A stretch of 22,232 bases of DNA from a virus. This document shows, in pieces, positions 11,785 through 17,507 of the stretch; position 1 is the first letter of the stretch; every line of letters starts with the position of its first letter. The notes under the pieces are model-generated. The model was not told where the DNA came from. It saw only the letters and a program-made list of their open reading frames with translations, and ran no database searches. Location of the stretch: positions 1 through 22,232 of the IMG/VR virus record IMGVR_UViG_3300037502_000679; one strand, given 5' to 3'. The position numbers and the translations under genes are program-made.

Positions 11785-12441
11785 ATGACTGACTATCAAC
11801 AGCAAGCTGAACATGAGCAGCAGCAATGGCTCGTTTACAAAAAACTACAGACAGCACGAATCAAGCTGCAATCCATGACGCTAAAGAAGTCTGGTCACAA
11901 TAAGTTTGCTGGCTATCAATACTTTGAACTTGGCGACTTTTTACCAACTATTAACGAGATATTCCACGAACTCGGACTCTGCTCTATTGTCAGCTTTACT
12001 AAAGATTACGCTGAGTTACGCATCATTGATTCTGATACTGGTGGCTGCATTACATTTTCTAGCCCTATGGCTGAAGCCCAATTAAAGGGATGCCATCCTA
12101 TCCAGAATCTCGGAGCAGTAGAGACCTATCAGAGGCGCTATTTGTACGTTACAGCCCTCGAAATCGTAGAGCATGACGCACTAGACGCTACCACTGGACA
12201 AGACGCTCCTAAGTCCGCTAAAGCGGTCACAGTGGATGTTTATGACTCTATGACTCAGGACGATCAAGAGTTTGTAGAGAATATTGCAGTTGAGGCTAGG
12301 TGGATGATTGAGAAAGGAGATGTTGACGGAGCAGTTCAATATATTAATGACCAAGAACTAGATGCAGACTTTAAAACTGCACTCTGGTCTCGGTTTGATT
12401 CTAAACAACGCAGCGCATTGAAAAAAGCATCGGTGAAATAA
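11785..12441 (+). CDS. erf: ERF family single-strand annealing protein
   Basis: This 218-residue protein carries the ERF core. The signature GYQYFELGDFLPTINEIF lies at residues 43-60, LGLCSIVSFTKDYAELRI follows at about 63-80, and IQNLGAVETYQRRYLYVTAL lies at about 106-125. ERF proteins (type member phage P22 Erf) form rings on single-stranded DNA and anneal complementary strands, supporting recombination and circularisation of phage genomes. The C-terminal 70 residues are an acidic helical tail (DDQEFVENIAVEARWMIEKG) ending in a basic patch. AAAGG lies 7 nt upstream of the ATG. The SSB-like gene follows one base later, a classical annealing-protein/SSB pair. Confidence 0.9.
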   Translation: MTDYQQQAEHEQQQWLVYKKLQTARIKLQSMTLKKSGHNKFAGYQYFELGDFLPTINEIFHELGLCSIVSFTKDYAELRIIDSDTGGCITFSSPMAEAQLKGCHPIQNLGAVETYQRRYLYVTALEIVEHDALDATTGQDAPKSAKAVTVDVYDSMTQDDQEFVENIAVEARWMIEKGDVDGAVQYINDQELDADFKTALWSRFDSKQRSALKKASVK

Positions 12442-12442
12442 T

Positions 12443-12688
12443 ATGGAATATAGCAATGTTAATCGCGGAACACTCTACCGCAATGAAAATAAGAAAGAGG
12501 AGAATCATCCTGACTACTCTGGCAGTCTTAACGTAGGAGGTAAAGACTACTGGCTATCTGGATGGATTAAAGAGTCTAAGAAAGACGGTAAGAAGTTCTT
12601 TAGTCTATCAGTTAAGCAGAAAGAGAAACAGAATCCTCATGCTAAGCCAAAAGTTGAAGAACAACCTAACGACGATATTCCATTTTAA
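12443..12688 (+). CDS. OB-fold, SSB-like protein with DDIPF tail
   Basis: This 81-residue protein reads NRGTLYRNENKKEENHPDYS, GSLNVGGKDYWLSGWIKESK and KKFFSLSVKQKEK: a five-strand OB-like pattern with aromatic residues for base stacking. It then runs through a Lys/Pro linker to the acidic end NDDIPF. That ending copies the C-terminal DDIPF tip of bacterial SSB, which recruits replication and repair enzymes. Similar short proteins often follow phage recombinases. It probably coats single-stranded DNA or competes for host SSB partners. It directly follows the ERF gene, which supports the role. Confidence 0.75.
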   Translation: MEYSNVNRGTLYRNENKKEENHPDYSGSLNVGGKDYWLSGWIKESKKDGKKFFSLSVKQKEKQNPHAKPKVEEQPNDDIPF

Positions 12689-12701
12689 CTAGGAGAAATA
12701 A

Positions 12702-12902
12702 ATGTATCCAGAACAACGTATGGCTAAAGAAGCAATTAGTGCAGGTCAGCGAATTGATTTCAACCCAACTGTTGAAGAAAACATTGATAGTCGTATTAAA
12801 CAGTTACAAACAGAAATTGATCGCTTAAAGAAATCAAAAGATGATCTTGCTCCACTTCTAAAGATGCGTATTAGAGATATTCGTACAGCAATGGATTTTT
12901 GA
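12702..12902 (+). CDS. Coiled-coil hypothetical protein (66 aa)
   Basis: The start ATG is set by ACTAGGAGAAATAAATG, the same module found at other strong starts. The protein has a short N-terminal part (MYPEQRMAKEAISAGQRIDF) and a long coiled coil (NIDSRIKQLQTEIDRLKKSK) running to the basic end RIRDIRTAMDF. It probably oligomerises. It lies at the end of the ERF/SSB group, before a 147-bp non-coding gap. Function unknown. Confidence 0.65.
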   Translation: MYPEQRMAKEAISAGQRIDFNPTVEENIDSRIKQLQTEIDRLKKSKDDLAPLLKMRIRDIRTAMDF

Positions 12903-12952
12903 TCTACGGGGAAAGCCTGACGCTTTTGATTAACATTGGTCTGTGATCTTGT

Positions 12953-13020
12953 TGGGTTAGTACCCACCAGTTACCGGAGGCGCACCACTGCTTTCGAGAA
13001 AGACGGTAATGACACCTCGG
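12953..13020 (+). promoter_or_regulatory. Folded leader before the Cro-like gene
   Basis: Within the 147-bp gap (12903-13049) TGGGT-TAGT-ACCCA (12953-12966) makes a tetraloop hairpin. TTACCG (12971-12976) pairs with CGGTAA (13004-13009), enclosing CTTT-CGAG-AAAG (12991-13002). GAGG (12977-12980) could instead pair with CCTC (13015-13018). A direct repeat GAAAGACGG occurs at 12998-13006 and 13020-13028. The fold precedes ATAGGAGAAGAAAGTG at the next start. I see no clear U-tract terminator, so a leader or processing element is the better reading. Paper fold only. Confidence 0.35.
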
Positions 13021-13049
13021 AAAGACGGGGATTTTTATAGGAGAAGAAA

Positions 13050-13238
13050 GTGATACTTGACGTACTTAAAGAAAAATACGATCTGAAGAATGATGCAGCT
13101 ATTGCTAAAGCTCTGGAAATTGCTCCACCTATCGTTAGCCGTATCCGTAATGGAAAGTCTAATGTATCAGCAGAGATTATCCTGAAGATTCATGAAACCT
13201 TTGGTATGCCAGTAGCGGATATTAAGGCTCTGCTGTGA
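13050..13238 (+). CDS. Cro/CI-type helix-turn-helix protein
   Basis: This 62-residue protein starts at GTG with AGGAG 9 nt upstream. It is a compact XRE-like domain: DVLKEKYDLKNDAAIAKALE gives helices 1-2, IAPPIVSRIRNGKSNVSAEI contains the recognition helix, and KIHETFGMPVADIKALL closes the five-helix bundle. Size and position resemble a Cro-type repressor, here inside the rightward operon rather than at its head. It may tune early transcription by binding the divergent control region. There is no partner CI-type repressor or integrase in the window, so lysogeny is not indicated. Confidence 0.8.
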   Translation: MILDVLKEKYDLKNDAAIAKALEIAPPIVSRIRNGKSNVSAEIILKIHETFGMPVADIKALL

Positions 13239-13438
13239 AAGTAATATGGTATGTCGTCTGCATTCTGGCGATCTTCTGGGCTGGCGGTGAACTGTTTGTA
13301 AATAAGGTTCAGTCAGCCTATTGGAGAGGCTATCAGGATGGCAGAAAGTCTAATATGGTTAATCCTACAGATGGTCAATGTGCGTCATGGTTAATGCAGA
13401 CTAATATGAAAGACGCTAAGAGGAGAATATGTAAATGA
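13235..13438 (+). CDS. Small membrane-anchored protein (67 aa)
   Basis: The GTG at 13235 overlaps the stop of the HTH gene as GTGA. The product has an N-terminal hydrophobic segment (VIWYVVCILAIFWAGGELFV), then a polar part QSAYWRGYQDGRKS and a tail with two cysteines, QCASWLMQTNMKDAKRRICK. The pattern of one N-terminal anchor followed by a periplasmic domain with a Cys pair suggests an inner-membrane protein with one disulphide. The C-terminal (C.SW......DAK.R.C) motif recurs in short phage proteins I recall; no known role. Confidence 0.65.
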   Translation: MKVIWYVVCILAIFWAGGELFVNKVQSAYWRGYQDGRKSNMVNPTDGQCASWLMQTNMKDAKRRICK

Positions 13439-13620
13439 AAACGCCAAAGGAACTAGATATTGTCCGTCGGCATGAAATGTTTGATGACACTCCGCTGATA
13501 GTCAAAATCTTAGAAGATGGAAAGATGCCAGAGATTGCTAGGCACGTTCATAAAATGCACATATACCAGAAACACTTAATCGCAGAAGTTCGTAAGCTAC
13601 GAAGGGAATTGAAGAAATGA
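13435..13620 (+). CDS. Hypothetical basic helical protein (61 aa)
   Basis: The ATG overlaps the previous stop by 4 bp (ATGA); AGGAG lies about 9 nt upstream. The product MKTPKELDIVRRHEMFDDTP, LEDGKMPEIARHVHKMHIYQ and HLIAEVRKLRRELKK is His/Lys-rich and helical, possibly a short coiled coil at the end. No family recognised. It is followed by another short gene with a 4-bp overlap. Confidence 0.6.
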   Translation: MKTPKELDIVRRHEMFDDTPLIVKILEDGKMPEIARHVHKMHIYQKHLIAEVRKLRRELKK

Positions 13621-13793
13621 CCACAGGGAAAATAATTGTTACTGACGATGGCTATAGAAAAGTAAGTATTAAACTTGATTTTGGGGAAAAATTTGATGAA
13701 GATAGTGCAGCACATGAAACTATTACAAGAATTATGAATTTATTTATTGAAAATCAAGATCGCATGAAATTTTATGAAGATGAGGATATGTAA
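13617..13793 (+). CDS. Small hypothetical protein (58 aa)
   Basis: The ATG at 13617 overlaps the previous stop (ATGA) and runs 58 codons to a TAA at 13793, immediately followed by the ATG of the MazG-like gene. The product MTTGKIIVTDDGYRKVSIKL, DFGEKFDEDSAAHETITRIM and ENQDRMKFYEDEDM looks like a small sheet followed by a helix and is strongly acidic. It is AT-richer than its neighbours, but exact fitting between two genes supports its reality. Function unknown. Confidence 0.6.
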   Translation: MTTGKIIVTDDGYRKVSIKLDFGEKFDEDSAAHETITRIMNLFIENQDRMKFYEDEDM

Positions 13794-14105
13794 ATGACAT
13801 GGAATATGACTGAGATGGACGTAATCCGCTGGTCTGAGGCTAGAGGGATTATCCAGAACTCAACGAGTGAAGCTCAATTGAGGAAGGCTTATGAAGAAAT
13901 GGACGAACTTCGTGAAGCAATTGCCACAAGAGACAAAGACGGCATTATTGATGGACTTGGCGATGTTCTTGTATGTCTTATTAATGTTGCTGCTATTGAA
14001 AACCTTGACCTGACTCAGTGCTTAGAGTCTGCTTATCAAGAGATTAAGGAACGCAAGGGTTATCTCGGTAAAGATGGAATTTTCGTAAAGGAAACCAATG
14101 GCTAG
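13794..14105 (+). CDS. MazG-like nucleotide pyrophosphohydrolase
   Basis: This 103-residue all-alpha protein has QLRKAYEEMDELREAI (EExxE at Glu34, Glu35, Glu38) and GIIDGLGDVLVCLINVAA (Asp53, Asp57), the metal-binding pattern of the MazG/dUTPase-2 all-alpha NTP-PPase fold. It ends LESAYQEIKERKGYLGKDG, typical of phage MazG-like proteins. The enzyme would cleave NTP/dNTP to the monophosphate and pyrophosphate, altering nucleotide or ppGpp pools during infection. The second motif has Asp in place of the usual Glu. It is the only nucleotide-metabolism gene visible in the window. Confidence 0.8.
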   Translation: MTWNMTEMDVIRWSEARGIIQNSTSEAQLRKAYEEMDELREAIATRDKDGIIDGLGDVLVCLINVAAIENLDLTQCLESAYQEIKERKGYLGKDGIFVKETNG

Positions 14106-14295
14106 ACCTAGAAAGAATCCAGACGATCCTAAGTGGGAAACTCAAGAACCGATTAAATCTAATACTGACGTTAAGTTAGTTCTCTATGCTGTGTCTTTAG
14201 CAGGTGTAATAGCTCAAGGGAAACCTGTAAGCCATGAGCAAGCTGCTAGAAGCGCAATGGAATATGCAGAAGCCGCTATGAGGATATGGCAATAA
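14098..14295 (+). CDS. Hypothetical protein (65 aa)
   Basis: The ATG at 14098 lies 8 bp inside the MazG-like gene, with AAGGA 5 nt upstream. The product has a basic start MARPRKNPDDPKWETQEPIK and a helical end DVKLVLYAVSLAGVIAQGKP, ending in AMEYAEAAMRIWQ. The N-terminus resembles an AT-hook-like basic arm, but this is weak. No function recognised. Confidence 0.6.
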   Translation: MARPRKNPDDPKWETQEPIKSNTDVKLVLYAVSLAGVIAQGKPVSHEQAARSAMEYAEAAMRIWQ

Positions 14296-14309
14296 TTTAA
14301 AGGAAAAAA

Positions 14310-14444
14310 ATGACTTGGCAACAAAATAAAGCTAGAAAAGAACGCCTAGAGAAAGTCAAACAGAATAGCCGCTATCTACATGACTTATTCTTTGGAAAGA
14401 TAAAACGTGCGCCCGATATACGAAACAAGCCAAGACCTAAGTAG
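14310..14444 (+). CDS. Small basic hypothetical protein (44 aa)
   Basis: The ATG at 14310 has AAAGGA about 6 nt upstream and opens 44 codons to TAG at 14444. The product is very basic: MTWQQNKARKERLEKVKQNS, YLHDLFFGKIKRAP and RNKPRPK. It overlaps the next gene's GTG start by 38 bp in another frame. A good ribosome site and filling of an otherwise 111-bp gap support it. It may bind nucleic acid; function unknown. Confidence 0.55.
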   Translation: MTWQQNKARKERLEKVKQNSRYLHDLFFGKIKRAPDIRNKPRPK

Positions 14445-14826
14445 AGAACATGATATAGGAAAGATACTTAAAGAAATATGGAGTGTTGATTTACATAAAC
14501 TACCACGAGCATATTATGTTGATTGGATGATAACTAAAGACAAAGATGTCCGTGGATTTGCTGAACTAAAGTGTAGGTCTAATCCTAGAAATAAGTACGA
14601 TACGTTTATGTTATCCCTGCACAAGTGGATGCACGGGAAACAACTAGCAGCAGAAGTATCTGGCAAGTTTATGATTGTTGTTCAGTGGGAAGATGGACTG
14701 TTTTACCACCAGCAAGGATGGTGTGAGGTTACTTACGGGTTAGGAGGCAGGAGGGATAGGCAGGATTCGCAGGACATTGAGCCTGTAATCTACATTCCTA
14801 CCTATGCTTTTAAGAGGATTACTTAG
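14407..14826 (+). CDS. PD-(D/E)XK nuclease-like protein
   Basis: This 139-residue protein starts at GTG 14407. The central segment RAYYVDWMITKDKDVRGFAE then LKCRS gives Asp39 and Glu53-x-Lys55, the catalytic triad pattern of PD-(D/E)XK nucleases. SLHKWMHGKQLAAEVSGKFM contains the usual helix with a conserved Lys/Gln, and a strand IVVQWEDGLFYHQ follows. I recall similar short proteins as phage nuclease-fold enzymes; substrate unknown. It is the last gene of the rightward operon, and its stop overlaps the convergent Rz stop by 8 bp. Confidence 0.65.
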   Translation: MRPIYETSQDLSREHDIGKILKEIWSVDLHKLPRAYYVDWMITKDKDVRGFAELKCRSNPRNKYDTFMLSLHKWMHGKQLAAEVSGKFMIVVQWEDGLFYHQQGWCEVTYGLGGRRDRQDSQDIEPVIYIPTYAFKRIT

Positions 14827-15280
14827 CTACTGCTTCGTATTGGGAGTAGCATTGTTTGAGGGCAAGTCGGAGTTCGTCGGCTTCTCTAGCGATCCTGATA
14901 AGAACTTCTCCATCTTCTCGGTAAAGCTCTTTTCCGGTACAACCACTTTGTCCAGCACCGGAGGCTTTGGACATTCCACTGCCTTCGGCGGGGCGCTGAT
15001 TCCTGTCGCGCAAGCTGTTAGCAAGAGCAATGGTACGAGCGTTAATTTCTTTAAGCTCACGGTCTTTCTCCTGTCTAATCTTGTCAGCACTGGTCTGCAT
15101 ATCACGCTCTCGCTGACGGGCAGCTTCTTGAGCAGCAGCATACTCAGCCATCTGTTTAGCCTTCTCTTTATCCCATTGAGACTGAACCTTAGCCTGACCA
15201 GCATCGTCACCTTGCCAATGACCTACACCGTAGGCTAAGACCACAGCCACTACAGAGCCAGCTATGAAGTATGGGTTCAT
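14819..15280 (-). CDS. Rz-like inner-membrane spanin
   Basis: This 153-residue protein has an N-terminal membrane anchor (FIAGSVVAVVLAYGVGHWQG), then a long periplasmic coiled coil (QWDKEKAKQMAEYAAAQEAA, RERDMQTSADKIRQEKDREL) and a Cys-containing tail. This is the usual layout of i-spanins such as lambda Rz. They pair with the o-spanin lipoprotein to fuse inner and outer membranes in the last step of lysis of Gram-negative hosts. The o-spanin gene is nested fully inside it. The ATG overlaps the previous stop (ATGA). Confidence 0.88.
   Translation of the reverse strand: MNPYFIAGSVVAVVLAYGVGHWQGDDAGQAKVQSQWDKEKAKQMAEYAAAQEAARQRERDMQTSADKIRQEKDRELKEINARTIALANSLRDRNQRPAEGSGMSKASGAGQSGCTGKELYREDGEVLIRIAREADELRLALKQCYSQYEAVAK
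14827..15060 (-). CDS. Rz1-like outer-membrane spanin lipoprotein (nested)
   Basis: This protein of 77 residues starts at GTG 15060 with AGGAG 8 nt upstream; the longer open frame upstream is just the shadow of Rz. The signal sequence VSLKKLTLVPLLLLTAC ends in a lipobox LLTAC (Cys17), followed by a Pro/Lys-rich mature part (APPKAVECPKPPVLDKVVVP) that is typical of Rz1. The gene lies entirely within Rz in another frame, as in lambda. Its mature part should be anchored to the outer membrane and bind the Rz tip. Confidence 0.85.
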   Translation of the reverse strand: MSLKKLTLVPLLLLTACATGISAPPKAVECPKPPVLDKVVVPEKSFTEKMEKFLSGSLEKPTNSDLPSNNATPNTKQ

Positions 15281-15456
15281 TTCGGAGGTACTTTAGTTCC
15301 GTCCAACTTCTTATGAACCTTGATCTTCTTGCAGACCTCTACTTCTTTGCCTTTTTTAACTTCCTTAGAGCAAACCTCTTTAACCTCGCCACCAGCCCAA
15401 CTTAAGTTTACAGTCAATGCCAGAATACTTAACAGTGCAATTTTGATAACTTTCAT
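15277..15456 (-). CDS. Secreted small protein with Cys pair (59 aa)
   Basis: The ATG at 15456 overlaps the holin-candidate stop (TAATG), and the TGA overlaps the Rz start (ATGA), so the gene is wedged between two lysis genes. The product has a clear signal peptide MKVIKIALLSILALTVNLSW followed by AGGEV, with likely cleavage after Ala21. The mature part has a Cys-x12-Cys pair (KEVCSKEVKKGKEVEVCKK) and ends in HKKLDGTKVPPK. It is exported to the periplasm, perhaps with one disulphide. I recall similar short proteins in lysis regions of related phages; the role is unknown. Confidence 0.7.
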   Translation of the reverse strand: MKVIKIALLSILALTVNLSWAGGEVKEVCSKEVKKGKEVEVCKKIKVHKKLDGTKVPPK

Positions 15457-15917
15457 TATTCAATCTCCGGGTGAGGTGGTTCGATAGGAGCAGGTTTACC
15501 GCCATATCCTTGAGCCACAGGAGCAGCAGTATTCACAGGATCAAGTTTAGGCTCAGTTCTAGTCCATGCAGGAGGCTGGCCTTTAGAAGTCCATGTAGGC
15601 TTATCTTCGCGTTCCTCTTTAGTTGATAGGTTCGGAGGCACGAACTGTGGCAAAGCGTCCTTGCCCTTGACGGCGAGGAGGGTCGCCAAACTTCCCAATA
15701 TGTACTTTGACATATCGCTCAAGATTAGGAAAAACTGCTTATCCGCTGGAGCCATACCATTCATAGGTTGCGTTACGAAAACAACCGAATACAGACTCAC
15801 ACCTACCATAATGACAACAGTGCAGCAGAAAGTTAAAGCAATGCAAAACTTAATTACTGCATCGTGCTGTTCCTGCGTCATTGCAAGAAACTGGCTTATC
15901 AACTTTAACGGGTTCAT
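15456..15917 (-). CDS. Holin candidate (two membrane segments)
   Basis: This 153-residue protein starts at the 15917 ATG, chosen for GAGGA 6-7 nt upstream. It has two membrane segments, residues 21-48 (VIKFCIALTFCCTVVIMVGV...) and 61-84 (FFLILSDMSKYILGSLATLL), then a long hydrophilic Pro/Lys-rich tail. Two helices with a cytoplasmic tail and a place between endolysin and spanin genes fit a class II-like holin, which opens the inner membrane at lysis time. The tail is longer than in usual holins. The family is not recognised, so the call is positional. Confidence 0.6.
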   Translation of the reverse strand: MNPLKLISQFLAMTQEQHDAVIKFCIALTFCCTVVIMVGVSLYSVVFVTQPMNGMAPADKQFFLILSDMSKYILGSLATLLAVKGKDALPQFVPPNLSTKEEREDKPTWTSKGQPPAWTRTEPKLDPVNTAAPVAQGYGGKPAPIEPPHPEIE

Positions 15918-16104
15918 TCAAATCCTCTGGTTTCGTCAATTGATCTGGGCAAGTACCTGTTGCAGAACAATACGGCCTCTTACACTCTTTCTTTTCCCAA
16001 TTCTCAGGGTCTTGGCATGGATACCTAAATCTCTCACATCCCAAGCAGCTTAGAAATACGAGCAAACTGAAGCTCACGATCTTCCATGCCTTTATATCCA
16101 CCAT
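15850..16104 (-). CDS. Cys-rich lipoprotein-like protein (84 aa)
   Basis: The ATG at 16104 has GAGG 7 nt upstream; a GTG at 16077 is the alternative and would give a shorter signal. The N-terminus AWKIVSFSLLVFLSCLGC is a hydrophobic export signal with Cys20/Cys23 at a lipobox-like spot. The mature part has six more cysteines (RYPCQDPENWEKKECKRPYC, ATGTCPDQL, SCNDAG, RCSN). This RYPCQDP...EC..P.C..TGTC pattern recurs, from memory, in phage lysis regions. It overlaps the endolysin by 71 bp and the holin candidate by 68 bp. Likely a disulphide-bonded envelope protein; role unknown. Confidence 0.65.
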   Translation of the reverse strand: MVDIKAWKIVSFSLLVFLSCLGCERFRYPCQDPENWEKKECKRPYCSATGTCPDQLTKPEDLNEPVKVDKPVSCNDAGTARCSN

Positions 16105-16669
16105 TGATTACCCTCGTCATCGTCTTTAAGTCGCCAGCATCAGCAAACTTATTCAGGTTATTTGTTTCCCAAAACCAACATGCACTCTGAGCAGCACCTT
16201 CAAAGGTTTTCATGTACTCAGCAGCATCCTCTACACTGATCTCTAAACTCTGAGCAAATCGAGTGTAATTATCTTTGCCTGTTAATTGAATGATACCTTT
16301 TCCAGCGTACTTAAAACCCTCTCCAGACGCTTCATCGCCATTGCCCATACGATTAGCGTAAACCCTGTTTGCGATCTTCTGAGGCTGCTTCTCGTAAGCC
16401 CTAGCGGTACTCTCATTGAAGTATTTAGGAAATACCTTAACCAGACCACTTGCCTTATAGTTAAGATTCTCTGAGACAAATACAAAACCACCTGATTCAT
16501 GGTGACACTGCGCCATAAAGTAAGCGATTCTCTTAGGCGTATTAATATCGTAATCATCTAAAAGAGAATGACCACCTAGTTCTGTCTGCTTGCCAAATAA
16601 AGCGTCATGCCAGTTTTCTGCGTACTTCGTATGTGGCGCAAATTCTTTAAATTGTTTCAAAGTAAGCAT
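16034..16669 (-). CDS. Endolysin, GH19 (chitinase-like) muramidase
   Basis: This 211-residue protein is of the lysozyme-like GH19 fold. RIAYFMAQCHHESGGFVF (47-64) carries the catalytic Glu58, SENLNYKASGL (66-76) gives the second acidic residue Glu67, and EGFKYAGKGIIQLTGKDNYT (about 117-136) is the GH19 signature. NGGYKGMEDRELQFARI closes the domain. Such enzymes cleave the glycan strands of peptidoglycan. There is no signal peptide or signal anchor, so release depends on the holin. The ATG overlaps the previous stop (TAATG). Confidence 0.9.
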   Translation of the reverse strand: MLTLKQFKEFAPHTKYAENWHDALFGKQTELGGHSLLDDYDINTPKRIAYFMAQCHHESGGFVFVSENLNYKASGLVKVFPKYFNESTARAYEKQPQKIANRVYANRMGNGDEASGEGFKYAGKGIIQLTGKDNYTRFAQSLEISVEDAAEYMKTFEGAAQSACWFWETNNLNKFADAGDLKTMTRVINGGYKGMEDRELQFARISKLLGM

Positions 16670-16908
16670 TATTCACCTTGTAAGATTCTTGCCCTAAGTT
16701 CACGCATTTTCTTTATTTCTTCTACCGCAATAACCGTTGCATTGTGCATATCTAAATAAGCCATTCCCAACAGAGGAATCGCCAGAACGAACGTCAGCGC
16801 CATTATTGCAAGACATATAACGATAACAATTGATACGTCTGACTCGTCCTTAGAAGTATTAGGACGCCCCACATCCACGCTAGGACGAACAGGACTGCTC
16901 CAATCCAT
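16669..16908 (-). CDS. Small membrane protein (79 aa)
   Basis: I chose MDWSSPVRPSVDVGRPNTSK at 16908; the frame is also open to an ATG at 16953, and neither has a strong ribosome site. The product has a polar N-terminus, one strong membrane segment VSIVIVICLAIMALTFVLAI continuing to LLGMAYL, and a charged C-terminal helix (VEEIKKMRELRARILQGE). It overlaps the C-terminal 106 bp of the 234-codon gene in another frame, so both proteins encode a membrane segment from shared DNA. It sits just before the endolysin, a place for a holin or antiholin, though the DUF-like sequence is not recognised. Confidence 0.6.
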   Translation of the reverse strand: MDWSSPVRPSVDVGRPNTSKDESDVSIVIVICLAIMALTFVLAIPLLGMAYLDMHNATVIAVEEIKKMRELRARILQGE

Positions 16909-17507
16909 GTTGCTAGAGCCTTTGCCCTTTGAATTGCCCTGTCTCGTCGCCATTGGATTATTTGATTCTTTCTTAATTCTTCTGCTAAGGCTTCGTTCTG
17001 TTCTTCAACAATCTGCATCCACATCTTCTCCCACCGAGTGTATACATTTGATAACTCTGGAGGGGTGTTATAGACCATTTCCTCACGAACAGTCGCTAAC
17101 ATAGAATCAAGCTGAGTTCTAATCTGAATCCGTCTTAATGCTCGTCTAGCTAAAGACTCATCACCTTTATAGACTTTCTTAGCGTTAGCTTCTTCCTCGA
17201 TAAACGCCTTACAAAGCCTGTCATACTCATCTATAAACGTACCTAGATGATCCCAAATACTGTTTAAAGCATCTTGAGGATGAGTCTTTGCTACTTCCTG
17301 TATTCGTTTAACTTCTTCGTTATATTGTTTAGTCTGCTCTGGACTAGGCTTAACTATCTTGTGATACTGGTCTTTTAAATCTTTTAAGACTCCTGATACA
17401 TCACCTGCTGTACTCTTTATTTCTTTATATAAAGCAACGCCACGCTTGCACAGGTCTATGGCAGTCGTGGCGGCTTTAAACGCAGCAGCAATAGTAATTG
17501 GGTCAAT
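16803..17507 (-). CDS. Hypothetical tail/lysis-region protein with apparent ATT start
   Basis: The minus frame is open for 234 codons from ATT 17507 to TAA 16803, but the first conventional start is the ATG at 17102, 135 codons in. The upstream part is clearly protein-like: IDPITIAAAFKAATTAIDLC, GVALYKEIKSTAGDVSGVLK, WDHLGTFIDEYDRLCKAFI. The opening DPITI is the N-terminus I remember for related phage proteins (MDPITI...), so ATT probably replaces ATG. GGGA lies about 9 nt upstream. The product is charged and helical and ends in a membrane segment (ALATWIGAVLFVLAWMWGVL). Alternatives are a +1 frameshift from the preceding gene at AAT TGA C, or a base-call error. Function unknown. Confidence 0.7.
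   Translation of the reverse strand: MDPITIAAAFKAATTAIDLCKRGVALYKEIKSTAGDVSGVLKDLKDQYHKIVKPSPEQTKQYNEEVKRIQEVAKTHPQDALNSIWDHLGTFIDEYDRLCKAFIEEEANAKKVYKGDESLARRALRRIQIRTQLDSMLATVREEMVYNTPPELSNVYTRWEKMWMQIVEEQNEALAEELRKNQIIQWRRDRAIQRAKALATWIGAVLFVLAWMWGVLILLRTSQTYQLLSLYVLQ

Noticed and set aside
12746-12967. Minus-strand 73-codon frame opposite the coiled-coil gene
   Set aside because: Antisense to a gene with a strong start module; no ribosome site and Ser/Arg-rich shadow composition.
10890-14826. Lysogeny module
   Set aside because: Only a Cro-like HTH protein is present; no integrase, excisionase or CI-type repressor is visible in the window.
14804-15238. Plus-strand 144-codon open frame opposite Rz/Rz1
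   Set aside because: It is antisense to two well-supported nested spanin genes and has a Leu/Ser-rich composition typical of a shadow frame; no ribosome site fits.
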